The notes beneath the pieces were generated by a model. It saw only the letters and a list, made by a program, of their open reading frames with translations. It was not told where the DNA came from and searched no databases. Positions 29,601-42,249 of a DNA stretch of 64,000 nt are shown here, piece after piece; position 1 is the first letter of the stretch, and every line of letters starts with the position of its first letter. The position numbers and the translations under genes were made by a program. This DNA comes from Cryptomeria japonica (Eukaryota; Streptophyta; Pinopsida; Cupressales; Cupressaceae): NCBI RefSeq assembly GCF_030272615.1, contig NC_081410.1, positions 285,881,957 to 285,945,956 on the forward strand, read 5' to 3'.

Positions 29601-29999
29601 AAATCTTGTTGTGCCACAAAACACTGATTTTGATGCTCAGAAACTGGGGCTTTCAAGGCAAAAGCTTCGAAATGAGGTTCTAAGAGCATGATGTGTGCCA
29701 AAATCAGATTTTGATGCTATTGACTCTAGAATAGGGACTTGTATCTTGAAAGCCTATTGTGCCTCGAAACATTGATTTTGATGCTCCAAAACTAGGTCTT
29801 TCAAGGCACAAGCTTAGAAATGAGCTTCTAAGAGAATGATGTGTGTCAAAATGGAATTTTGATGCTATAGGCTCCGAAATAGGGACTTGCTTCTTAAAAT
29901 CTTGTTGTGCCTCAAAACACTAATTTTGATGTTCCAAAATCAGGGCTTTCAAGGCACAAGCTCTGAAATGAGGTTCTACGAGGACGAAGTACATCAAAA

Positions 30000-32900
30000 T
30001 TGCATTTTGATGCTACCGACTCTAGAATTGGGACTTTTGTCTTGAAACCTTGTTGTGCCTCCAAATAGTAATTTTTATGCTCCAAAAATGAGGCTTTTGA
30101 GGCACGACCTCCAAAATGAGGTTCTAAGAACACCATGTTTGTAAAAAACATATTTTGACACTATCAGCTTGAGAATCGAAACTTTTGTCTTGAAACCTTG
30201 TTGTGCCTTTAAATAATGATTTTCATGTTTTGACACTAGAGGTTTTGAGCCATACGCTCTGAAACAAGGTTCTAAGAGCACGATGTGCATCAAAATCATG
30301 TTTGGACACTACAAGCTTCAGAATAGGGATTTGCATCTTGGAAGCTTGTTATGCCTCCAAACATCAATTTTGATGCTTCAAAACCAGAGATTTTGAGGCA
30401 TAAGCTCCAAAACAAGGTTCTAAGAGAACGATGTGTATCAAAATCAAATTTTGACTCTACCAGCTCCTGAATTAGGACTTGCATCTTGAAACCTTGTTGT
30501 GCAGAAACATGGATTTTGATGCTCCAAAAACTAGGGCTTTTGAGGCACAATTTCTAAAACAGGGGTCTAAGACCACAATGTGCATCAAATTTGAATTTTG
30601 ATACTACTAGCTCTACAATCGGGGCTTGCATCTTGAGACCTTGTTGTGCCTCAAAACACAAATTTGGATGCTCTGAAACCAGGGCTTTCAAGGCAGCAGT
30701 TTCAAAATGAGGTTCTAAGAGCACGATGTACGCCAATATCAGATATTTATGCTATTGACTCTAGAATCGGGGCTTGCATTTTGAAACCTTGTTGTGCCTC
30801 CGAACAATGATTTTGATGCTCCAAAACTCATTCCTTTGAGGCAAAAGCTTTGAAATGAGGTTCTAAGAGAATGATGTGCATCAAAATGGAATTTTGATGC
30901 TATAGGCTCTGGAATAGGGACTTGCTTCTTGTAACCTTATTGTGCCTCAAAACATTGATTTTGATGTTCCAAAATCAGGGCTTTCAAGGCACAAGCTCCG
31001 AAATGAGGCTCTAAGACCATGATGTACATCAAAATTGTGTTTTGACATTACCCACTTTGGAATTAGGACTTGCGTCTTGAAATCTTGTTGTGCCTCCAAA
31101 CATTAATTTTCATGCTCCAAAAATGAGACTTTTGAGCCACAACCTCCAAAATGAGGTTCTATGAACACCATGTTTGTCAAAATCATGTTTTGACATCATT
31201 TTCTTGAGAATCGGGACTTGTCTCATGAAAACTTTTTGTTCATTTAAACATTGATTGTGATGTTTTGCAACTAGAGTTTTCGAGCCACACACATCGAAAT
31301 GAGGTTCTAAGAGCACGATGTGCATCAAAATCACGTTTTGACACTACAGGCTCTGGAATAGGGACTTGTGTCTTGAAAGCTTGTTGTGCCTCCAAACACC
31401 AATTTTGATGCTTCGAAACTGAAGTTTTTGAGGCATAAACTCCAAAACAAGGAACCAAGAGCACGATGTGCTTCAAAATCAAATTTTGAAGCTACCAGCT
31501 CTAGAATGAGAACTTGCATCTTGAAACCTTGTTGTGCCTCCAAACATCAATTTTAATGATTTAAAACTGGATCTTTTGAGGCACAATTTCTAAAATAGGG
31601 TTCTAAGAGCACAATGTGCAACAAAATTGAATTTTGATGCTACTGATTCTAGAATTAGGGCTTGCATCTTGAAACCTTGTTGTGCCTCCAAACACTAATT
31701 TTGATGCTCCGAAACTGGGTCTTTCAAGGCACAAGCTTCGAAATGAGCTTCTAAGAGAATGATGTGAGTCAAAATGGAATTTTGACGCTACAGGCTTTGG
31801 AATAGGGACTTGTTTCTTGAAACCATGTTGTGTGTCAAAACATTGATTTTGATGATCCAAAATTGGAGCTTTTGAGGCACAATTGCTGAAATAGGGTTCT
31901 AAGAGCACAATGTGCATCAAAATTAAATTTTGATGCTTTTGGCTCTACAATTAGGGATTGCATCTTGAAACCTTATTGTGCCTCAAAACACTGATTTTGA
32001 TGTTCTGAAGCCGGGGCTTTCGAGGCACAAGCTTCGAAATGAGGTTCTAAGAGCACGATGTGCACCAAAATCAGATTTTGACACTATTCACTCTAGAATC
32101 GAGACTTGTATCTTGAAACCCTGTTGTGCCTCGAAACATTGATTTTGATGTTCCAAAATTGGGTCTTTGAAGGCACAAGCTTCGAAATGAGCTTCTAAGA
32201 GATTGATGTGCATCAAAATGGAATTTTGACGCTATAGGCTCCAGAATAGGAACTTGCTTCTTGAAACCTTGTTGTGCTTCAAAACATTGATTTTGATGTT
32301 CCATAATTAGGGCTTTCAAGGCACAAGCTCTGAAATGAGGTTCTACGAGCACGATGTACATCAAAATTATGTTTTGACTCTACCAACTTTGGAATTGGAA
32401 CTTGTGTCTTGAAACCTTGTTGTGCCTCCAAACACTAATTTTTATGCTCCAAAAATGAGGCTTTTGAGGCACAACCTCCGAAATGAGGTTCTAAGAACAC
32501 CATGTTTGTCAAAATTTTGTTTTGACGCTATAATCTTGAGAGTTTGGACTTGTGTCTTGAAACCTTGTTGTGCCTTTAAACATTGATTTTGATGTTTTGA
32601 AACTAGAGATTTTGAGCCACATGCTCCGAAATGAGGTTCTAAGAGTACGATGTGCATCAAAATCACATTTTGACACTACAGGCTGTGGAATAAGGATTTG
32701 CGTCTTGAAAGCTTGTTTCACCTCCAAAGATTGATTTTGATTTTCCAAATCTAGGGATTTTGAGGCACAATTTCTAAAATAGGGTTCTAACAGCACAATG
32801 TGCATCAAAATGCTCTAGAATCGGGGATTGCATGTTGAAACCTTGTTGTACCTCAAATCAATGATTTTGATGCTTTGAAACCAGGGTTTTCAAGGCACAA

Positions 32901-33700
32901 GCTTCAAAATGAGGTTCTAAGAGCACCATGTGTGCCAAAATCAGATTTTGATGCTATTGACTCTAGAATCGGGACTTGAATCTCAAAACCTTGTTGTGCC
33001 TCCAAACATTGATTTTAATTCTCCAAAACTAGGTCTTTCGATGCACAAGCTCCGAAATGAGCTTCTAAGAGAATGATGTGCGTCAAAATGATATTTTGAT
33101 GCTATAGGCTCCGGAATAGGGACTTGCTTCTTGAAACGTTGTTGTGCATCAAAACATTGATTTTGATGTTCCAAAATCAGGGCTTTTGAGGCAGAAGCTT
33201 CGAAATGAGGTTCTAAGAGCACGATGTACATCAAAATTGCATTTTGATGCTACCAACTCTAGAATTTGGACTTGTGTCTTGAAACCTTGTTGTGCCTCAA
33301 AACACTAATTTTTATTCTCAAAACACTAATCTTTATGCTCCAAAAAGGAGGGTTTTGAGGCACAACCTTTGAAATCAGGTTCTAAGAACACCATGTTTGT
33401 CAAAATCATGTTTTAAAGCTATCAGATTGAGAATTGTTACTTGTTGTTCCTTTAAACATTGATTTTGATGTTTTGAAATTGGAGCTTTCAATCCACACTC
33501 TCTGAAACGAGGTTCTAAGAGCACGATGTGCATCAAAATCAAGTTTTGAAACTTGAAACCTTGTTGTGCATCAAAATCAAAATCGAGGCTTGCATCTTGA
33601 AACTTTGTTGTGCCTCCAAACATTGATTTTGATGCTCCAAGATTGGGTCTTTCAAGGCACAAGCACTGAAATGAGCTTCTAAGAGAATGATGTGCATCAA
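30000..33700 (+). repeat. Segmental duplication within the satellite, copy 2
   Basis: This is the partner of the 19.2-23.6 kb block. The matching landmarks are at about 30.13, 30.51, 30.66, 31.85, 32.82, 33.43 and 33.56 kb. The offset between partners drifts between 10.3 and 11.2 kb, so monomers have been gained or lost since the duplication. Boundaries are approximate. Confidence 0.75.
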
Positions 33701-36329
33701 AATGGAATTTTGACGCTACAGGCTCCAGAATAGGGACTTGCTTCAGACTCTAGAATTGGGACTCCTATTTTGAAACCTCGTTGTGCCTCCAAACACTAAT
33801 TTTTATACTCCAGAAAAGTGGCTTTTGAGGCACGACCTCCAAAGTGAGGTTATAAGAGCACCATGTTTGCCAAAATCATGTTTTGACACCATCAGTTTGA
33901 GAATCGGGACTTGCATCTTGAAACTTTGTTGTGCCTCCAAACATTGATTTTGATGTTTTGAAACCAGAACTTTTGAGCCACATGCTCTGAAATGAGGCTC
34001 TAAGAGTACGATGTGCATCAAAATCATGTTTTGACACTACAAGCTCCGGAACATGGACTTGCGTCTTGAAAGCTTGTTGTGCCTCCAAACACCAATTTTG
34101 ATGCTTTGAAAGCAAATATTTTGAGGAATAAGCTCCAAAACAAGGTTCTAAGAGTAGGATGTGTGTCAAAATCAATTTTGACACTACTGATTCCAAAATC
34201 AGGACTTGCATCTTGAAACCTTGTTGTGCCTCCATCCATTGATTTTGATGCTCCAAAACTGTTTAAGAGCACAATGTGCATCAAAATTGAATTTTGATGC
34301 TACTAGCTCTAGAATCGTGGCTTGCATCTTTAAACCTTGTTGTGCCTCAAAACACTGATTTTGATCCTTCGAAATTGGGGCTTTCGAGGCACAAGCTTCG
34401 AAATGAGGTTCAAAGACCATGATCTGCGCCAAAAGTAGATTTTGATCTAAGAGAATGATTTGCATCAAAATGGAATTTTAACGATACAGGCTCCGGAATA
34501 GGGACTTGCTTCTTGAAACCTTGTTGTGCCTCAAAACATTGATTTTGATGTTCCGAAATTAGGGCTTTCAAGGAAAAATCTCTTAAATGAGGTTCTAAGA
34601 GCACACTTTACATCAAAATTGCGTTTTGACGCTACCAACTCTAGAATTGGGACTCATGTCTTGAAACCTTGTTGTGTCTCCAAACACTAATTTTTATGCC
34701 TCAAAAACAAGACTTTTGAGGCATGACCTCCAAAATGAGGTTCTAAGAACACCATGTTTGTCAAAATCGTGTTTTGATGCTATTAGCTTGAGAATCGGGA
34801 CTTTTGTCTTGAAACCTTGTTATACCTTTAAACATTGATTTTGATGTTTTGAAACTACAGACCCTGGAATAGGGACTTGCATCTTGAAAGCTTATTGTGC
34901 CTCCAAACACCAATTTCAATGCTTCAAAACCAAAGATTTTGAGGCATAAGCTCCAAAACAAGGTTCTAAGAGCACGATGTGCCTCAAAATCAAATTTTGA
35001 TGCTACTGGCTCCAGAATCAGGACTTGCATCTTGAAACCTTGTTGTGCCTCCAAACATCGATTTTGATGCTCCAAAACTAGGGCTTTTGAGGCACAATTT
35101 CTAAAACAAGGTTCTAAGAGCACAATGTGCATCAAATTTGAAATTTGATGCTATTGGCTCTAGAATCGGCACTTGTACTCAAAAACATGTTGTGCCTCAA
35201 AACACTAATTTTGATGCACCGAAACTAGGGCTTTCGAGGCACAAGTTTCGAAATGAGGTTCTAAGAGCATGATGCATGCCAAAATTGGATTTTGACGCTA
35301 TTGACTCTAGAAATGGGACTTGCATCTTGAAACCTTGTTGTGCCTCAAAACATTGATTTTGATGCTCGAAAACTAGGTCTTTCAAGGCACAAGTTCCGCA
35401 ACGAGCTTCTTAGAGAATGATGTACGTCAAAATGGAATTTTAATGCTACAAGCTCCATAATAGGGACTTGCTTCTTGAAACCTTATTGTGCCTCCAATCA
35501 CTTATTTTCATGTTGCAAAATCGGGGCTTTCAATGCACAAGCTCCAAAATTAGGTTCTAAGAACATGATGTACATCAAAATTGCCTTTTGATGCTACCAA
35601 CTCTGGAATTAGGACTCATGTCTTGAAACCATGTTGTGCCTCCAAACAATAATTTTTATGCCCCAAAAATGAGGCTTTTGAGGTACAACCTCCGAAATGA
35701 GGTTCTAAGAGTACAATGTGCATCAAAAATGAATTTTGATGCTACTGGCTCTAGAATCGAGGCTTGCATCTTGAATTCTTGTTGTGCCTCCAAACACCAA
35801 TTTTAATGCTCCCAAACCGATGCTTTCAAGGCACAAGTTCCTAAATAAGGTTCTAAGAGTAAAATGTCCTTCAAAATCGCATTTTGACACTACCAGCTCT
35901 GGAATTGAGACTTGCGTCTTGAAACTTTGTTGTGCCTCCAAACACTTATTTTGAAGTTCTGAAACCGGGGCGTTTGAGGTGCAAGATTCAACACAAGGTT
36001 CTAAGAGAACAATGTGCATCAAAATTGAATTTCGATGCTACCAGCACAGGAATCGAGACTTGCATCTTGAAACCTTGTTGAGCCTCAAAACATTGATTTT
36101 TATGTTACAAAATCATGGGTTTCAAGCCACAAGCTCCGAAATGAGGTTCTCAGAGCACGATGTACATCAAAATTGCATTTTGATGCTACCGACTCTTGAA
36201 TTGGGACTTGTGTCTTGAAACATTGTTGTGCCTCCAAACACTAACTTTTATGCTCCAAAAATGAGGCTTTTGAGGCACAACCTCCGAAATGACATTTTAA
36301 GAACACCATGTTTGTCAAAATCATGTTTT

Positions 36330-37360
36330 GACGCTATCAGCTTGAGTATCGGGACTTGTGTGTTGAAACCTTGTTGTGCCTTGAAACATTGATTTTGACA
36401 TTTTGAAACTAGAGCTTTCGAACCGCAGGCTTCGAAACGGTGTTCTAAGAGCACTCTGTGCATGAAAATAAAGTGTTGACACTAAAATCTCGGAAGTAGG
36501 AATTTGCATCTTGGAAGCTTGTTGTGCCTCCAAACACCAATTTTGATGCTTCGAAACCAAAGACTTTCTGGCATAAGCTCCAGAACAAGGTACTAAGAGC
36601 ACGATGTGCGTCAAAATCAAATTTCGACGCTACCAGCTCTAGAATCAGGACTTGCATCTTGAAACCTTGTTATGCCTCCAAACATCGATTTTGATGCTCC
36701 AAAACTTTTGAGACATAATTTCTAAAACAGGGTACTAAGACCACAATGTGCATCAAAATTGAATTTTGATGCTACTGGCTCTAGAATTGGGGCTTGCATC
36801 TTGAAACCTTGTTGTGCCTCAAAACACTAATTTTGATGCTCCAAAATCGGGGCTTTTGAGGCACAAGGTTTGAAATGAGCTTCTAAGAGCATGATGTGCA
36901 CCAACATCAAATTTTGATGCTATTGACTCTAGAATCAGGACTTGGGTCTTGAAACCTTGTTGTGCCTCCAAATATTGATTTTGATGCTCCAAAATAGGGT
37001 CTTTTGAGGCACAAGTTCCAAAATGAGCTTCTAAGAGAATGATGTGCGTCAAAATAGAATTTTGATGCTACAAGCTCTAAAATAGGGACTTGCTTCTTGA
37101 AACCTTGTTGTGCCTCAAAACATTGATTTTGATGTTCCAAAATCAGGGCTTTCAAGGCACAAGCTCCGAAATGAGGTTCTAAGAGCATGATGTACATTAA
37201 AATTGTGTTTTGACGCTATTGACTCTGGAATTGGGACTCATGTCTTGAAACCTTGTTGCCCCTCAAAACACTAATTTTTATGGCTCAAAAATGAGGATTT
37301 TGAGGCACGACCTCCAAAAATGAGGTTCTAAGAACACCATGTTTGTGAAAATCATGTTTT
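36330..37360 (+). repeat. Representative complete higher-order repeat unit (B-C-D-E-F-G-A)
   Basis: This is one full HOR copy in which I located every monomer boundary at the 'gaYgcta' or 'gacacta' motif. B is 36330-36477, C 36478-36625, D 36626-36767, E 36768-36915, F 36916-37063, G 37064-37211 and A 37212-37360. Five of the seven monomers are exactly 148 bp, D is 142 bp because of a 6-bp loss, and A is 149 bp. The total is 1,031 bp. The next B starts at 37361. Confidence 0.9.
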
Positions 37361-40300
37361 GATGGTATTAGATTGAGAATCGGGACTTGTGTCTTGAAAC
37401 CTTGTTGTGCCTCTAAACATTGATTTTGTTGTTTTGAAACTGGAGCTTTCGAGCCACACGCTCCAAAATGAGGTTCTAACAACATTATGTGCATTAAAAT
37501 CACATTTTGACACTACAAGCTTTAGAATAGGGACTTGCATCTTGAAAGTTTGTTGTGCCTCTAAACACCAATTTTGATGATTCGAAACCGAAGATTTTGA
37601 GGCATAAGCTCCAAAACAAGGTTCTAAGAGCACGATGTCCATCAAAACCAAAATTTGACTTTACCGACTCCAGAATCAAGACTTGCATCCTGAAACCTTG
37701 TTGTACCTCCAAACATCGATTTTGATGCTCCAAAACTGGGCCAGTTGAAGCACAATTTCTAAAACAGGGTTCTAAGAGCACAATGTCCATCAAAACCAAA
37801 TTTTGATGCTACTGGCTCTAGAATCAGGGTTTGCATCTTGAAACCTTGTTCTGCCTCAAAAGACTAATTTTAATGCTCCGAAACCGGGGCTTTCGAGGCA
37901 CAAGGTTTGAAATGAGGTTCTAAGAGCACGATGTGCGCCAAAATCAAATTTTGATGCTATTGACTCTAGAATCGGGACTTGCATCTTCAAACCTTGTTGT
38001 GCCTCCAAACATTGATTTTGATGCTCCAAAATAGGGTCTTTCGAGGAACAAACTCTGAAATTAGCTTCTAAGAGAATGATATGCATCAAAAGGGAATTTT
38101 GATGCTACAAGCTCTAGAATAGGGCCTTGCTTCTTGAAACCTTGTTGTGCCCCAAAACAATGATTTTGATGTTCTAAAATCAGGGCTATCAAGGCACAAG
38201 CTCCAAAATGAGATTCTAAAAGCATGATGTACATCAAAATTCCATTTTGAAGCTACCGAATTTGGAATTGGGACTTGAATCTTGAAACCTTGTCGTGCCT
38301 CCAAACACTAATTTTTATGCTCCAAAAATGAGGCTTTTGATGCACAACATCCGAAATGAGGTTCTAAGAACACCATGTTTGTTAAAATCATATTTTGATG
38401 CTATCAACTTTAGAATCAGGACTTGTGTCATGAAACCTTGTTGTGCCTTTAAACATTGATTTTGATGTTTCGAAACTAGAGCTTTCGAGCCACGCATTTC
38501 GAAATGAGGTTCTAAGAGCACGATGTGTATCAAAATCATGTTTTGACACTACAGGCTTTGTAATAGGGATTTGCATCTTGAAAGGTTGTTGTGCCTCCAA
38601 ACAACAATTTGGATGCTTCGAAACCCAAGATTTTGAGGCATAAGCTAAAAAACAAGGTTCTAAGAGCACGATGTGCATCAAAATCAAATTTTGATGCTAC
38701 CAGCTCTAGAATCAGGACTTGCATCTTGAAACGTTGTTGGGCCTCCAAACATCAATTTTGACACTCAAAAACTGGGGCTTTTCAGGCACAATTTCTAAAA
38801 TAGGGTTCTAAGAGCATAATGTTCATCAAAATTGAATTTTGATGCTACTAGCTCTAGAATCGGGGCTTGCATATTGAAACCTTGATGTGCCTCAAAACAC
38901 TGATTTTTATGCTCCACAACTGGGGCTTTTGAGGCACAAGCTTTGAAATGAGGTTCTAAGAGATCGATGTGCACCAAAATCAAATTTTGATGCTATTGAC
39001 TCTAGAATCGAGACTTGCATCTTCAAACCTTATTGTGCCTTCAAACATTGATTTTGATGCTCCAAAACTAGGTCTTTTGAGGCACAACCTTTGAAATGAG
39101 GTTCTAAGAGCATGATATACATCAAAATTGCATTTTGATGCTAGTGACTCTAGAATTGGGACTTGTGTCTTGAAACCTTGTTGTGCCTCCAAACACTAAT
39201 TTTGATACTCCAAAAATGCTGCTTTTGAGGCACAACCTCCAAAATGAGGTTCTAAGAACACCATGTTTGTCAAAATCATGTTTTGTCGCTATCAGCTTGA
39301 GAATCGTGACTCATGACTTGAAACCTTGTTGTGCCTTTAGACATTGCTTTTGATGTTTTGAAACTCAAGCTTTCAAGCCACACACTATGAAATGAGGTTC
39401 TAAGAGCACAATGTGCATCAAAATCATGTTTTGACACTACAGGCTTAGGAATAGGGACTTACGTCTTGAAAGCTTGTTGTGCCTCCAGACACCAATTTTG
39501 ATTCTTTGAAATCGAAGATTTTGAGGCATAAGCTTCAAAACAAGGCTCTAAGAGCATGACATGTGTCAAACTTAAATTTTGATGCTACCAGCTCCATAAT
39601 CACAACTTGCATCTTGAAACCTTGTTGTGCCTCCAAACATTGATTGTGATGCTCCAAAACTGGGGCTTTTGAGGCACAATTTCTATAATAGGGTTTGAAG
39701 AGCACAATGTGCATCAAAATTTAATTTTGAGTCTACTAACTCTAGAATCGGGGCTTGCATCTTGAAACCTTGTTATGCCTCAAAAAACTGATTTTGATGC
39801 TCTGAAATTGGGGCTTTTGAGGCACAAGCTTCAAAATGATGTTCTAAGAGCATGATGTGGGCCAAAATTAGATTTTGACGCTATTGAATCTAGAATCAGG
39901 ACTTGCATCTTGAATCCTTGTTGTGACTCCAATCATTGATTTTGATGCTTCAAAACTGGGTCTTTTGAGGCACAAGCTTCGGAATGAGGTTCTAAGAGAA
40001 TGATGTGCGTCAAAATCAAATTTTGGTGCTACAGGCTCTGGAATAGAGAATTGCTTCTTGAAACCTTGTTGTGTCTTAAAACATTGATTTTGATGTTGCA
40101 AAATCAGTGCTTTCAAGGCACAAGCTCTCAAATGAGGTTCTAAGAAACCTTGTTGTGCCTTTAAACATTGATTTTGATGTGTTGAAACTAGAACTTTTGA
40201 GCCATATGCTCTAAAACAAGTTTCTAAGAGCATGATGTGCATGAAAATCATGTTTTGACACTACATGTTTTGGAATAGGGACTTGCATCTTGAAAGTTTG

Positions 40301-41120
40301 TTGTGCCTCCAAACACCAATTTTGATGCTTCGAAACCAAAGATTTTGAGGCATAAGCTCCAAAACAAGGTTCTAAGAGCATGTGCGTCAAAATCAAATTT
40401 TGATGATAGCAGCTCCAAAATCAGGACTTGCATCTTGAAACCTTGCTATGCCTCCAAACATCAATTTTAATGCTCCAAAACTGGGGCTTTTGATGCACAA
40501 TTTCTAAAATGGGGTTCTAAGAGTGCAATGTGCATCAAAATTGAATTTTGATGCTACTGACTCTAGAATCGGGGTTTGCATCTTGAACTCTTGTTGTGCC
40601 TCAAAACACTAATTTTGATACTTCGAAACTGGGGCTTTCGAGGCATAAGCTTCGAAATGAGGTTCTAACAGCACGATGTGCACCAAAATCAGATTTTGAT
40701 GCTATTGACTCTAGAATCGGGACTTGCATCTTTAAACCTTCTTGTGCCTGCGAACATTGATTTTGATGCTCCAAAATTGGGTATTTCAAGGCACAAGCTC
40801 CGAAATGAGCTTCTAAGATAATGAGGTGCATCAAAATGGAATTTTGATGCTATAGGCTATGGAATAGGGATTTGCTTCTTTAAACCTTGTTGTGCCTCAA
40901 AACATTGATTTTGATATCCCAAAATCAAGGCTTGCAAGGTACAAGCTCTGAAATGAGGTTCTAAGAAACCTTGTTATTTATCAAAATTGTGTTTTGATGC
41001 TACCGACTCTGGAATTGGGACTCATGTCTTGAAACCTCTTTGTGCCTCCAAACCCTAATTTTTGTGCTCCAAAAATGAGGCTTTTGAGGCACGATGTGTG
41101 AAATGAGGTTGTAAGAACAC

Positions 41121-41125
41121 CATGT
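41121..41125. repeat. Target site duplication of the solo LTR, left copy
   Basis: The 5-bp 'catgt' is the end of the A-type landmark 'aacaccatgt' and is repeated exactly at 42245-42249. Five bp is the usual target duplication of a Copia or Gypsy integrase. Confidence 0.9.
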
Positions 41126-42244
41126 TGTTGGCATTTTTTATGTTCATGTTGTGATTGTCATTGATGGACACACACTTGCATTAAGATCCTCTTCATATGT
41201 GTGAGTTAGAGCACAACTGGTATTTGTTCCAACTGGTATTTGTTCCAACCGGTATGTTGTATTATAGTCTTTAGACTATTAATATTTTGCAGAATGTGTT
41301 TACCGGTCTAAAGCAGCATGTCGACCTCAAGCGGTTCATGGATACCAAGCGGTACGAGGGATTAAAGCAGCATAACACATTTTTACCAGTCTTCATTTTG
41401 ACAAACCGACAACTGGTATTTTATATGAACCGATAATACTTTGTGATGAGTTACCATCCATCGATCATTTGACGGTGCTGACTCTCTGGCAGTGCTCTTT
41501 GTGTCATGTTACCAGATATGTCTAGATGCATTGAACTCAGGAAATTGTATTGTAATCTTATTGGACCTACATGAAATCAGATTCCTTTATAAGGACATCA
41601 TGTCTAGGGTTCTAAGGCTACTATTGTTGAGGTTGATGTTGTTGCTAGGGTTCAAGGTAATTGAAGAGTTAGAGAGAGTATGAATGTGTAGAAGACTGAA
41701 GTAATACTATAATGGATTAAGATCGAGCTATCAAGGATCTAACCAAGCAATCTGTGTGATTTGCTAGATCACTCACTTGTTGATTACTCACATCTTTGAC
41801 AAGTTTGTAGCCCTTAACCGGGTAGGCCCAAAAGCCTCTTGTAAATCCTGTAACAAGGTGGTTCACATCTGTGGATCTAAAATCCTCTAGCAAGGTAGTC
41901 TTTAATCGAACTTATCTCCTAACAGAGATTCAGATTCCTAACAAGATCTGTTCTGGTCAAGAACATTGTAAGACCTTAACTGGTTTGGTTTCTATTCTGC
42001 AGATAGTTACTTGTGAGTCCCATCTCACCATGGTTTTTCCCATTTGGGTTTCCATGTCAAAATCTCTTGTGTTATGGTGTTTGTGCTTCTGTGGGTGAAT
42101 GCATTATTAGCTATTTGGTTTGCATGTTTGTTAACCGGTTTGTCTGCTAAATTGTTTTACCAGTTTACTATCAGTCTTGCAAAGTGTTTAAGTGCAAAGA
42201 TTTTTGGTATACTAATTCACTCCCCCCCCTCTTAGTATTCATCA
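41126..42244 (+). mobile_element. Solo LTR of a Copia-type retrotransposon
   Basis: The 1,119-bp insert starts with 'tgttggca' and ends with 'attcatca', giving the TG...CA termini of an LTR, and it sits between perfect 5-bp 'catgt' repeats. Joining the flanks restores the satellite text 'aacaccatgtttgtcaaaatc'. A TATA-like 'ctttataagg' lies at about 41585. The downstream half contains the 'ccatggtttttccc...tttgggtttccatgtcaaaatctc' arrangement typical of plant Copia LTRs, then a C-rich tract just before the 3' end. There is no primer-binding site, gag-pol or second LTR, so recombination between LTRs removed the interior. Short open frames inside it are not genes. The Copia assignment rests on remembered LTR features, while the solo-LTR structure is seen directly. 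Confidence 0.88.
41215..41252 (+). repeat. 16-bp tandem repeat in the LTR U3 region
   Basis: The unit 'aactggtatttgttcc' occurs at 41215-41230 and 41231-41246, followed by a partial diverged third copy 'aaccgg'. The AACYGGT core recurs elsewhere in the LTR (for example 41816, 41978 and 42131), so it may be an enhancer-like element. Confidence 0.7.
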
Positions 42245-42249
42245 CATGT
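42245..42249. repeat. Target site duplication of the solo LTR, right copy
   Basis: Exact second copy of 'catgt'. Satellite continues immediately with 'ttgtcaaaatcatg'. Confidence 0.9.

Larger units (their letters stand above)
16038..41125. repeat. 148-bp satellite array, segment II (7-monomer HOR)
   Basis: The same A-to-G satellite continues for 25 kb. A-type landmarks occur near 16230, 17762, 18355, 19281, 21306, 23114, 23845, 24732, 26906, 28123, 28787, 30128, 31162, 32494, 33387, 33857, 34747, 36299, 37330, 38368, 39257 and 41115. The spacing is much more irregular than in segment I. Hybrid monomers (G/D near 20665, 25160, 29485 and 31847; A/B near 17000) and small internal duplications (18598-18710) show that unequal exchange has reshaped this part. 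A block near 19.2-23.6 kb is repeated in diverged form near 30.0-33.7 kb. No gene or RNA feature is visible. Confidence 0.95.

Noticed and set aside
41492-42235. Three short plus-strand open frames inside the solo LTR
   Set aside because: LTRs are noncoding, and the frames overlap each other and lack any gag-pol likeness.
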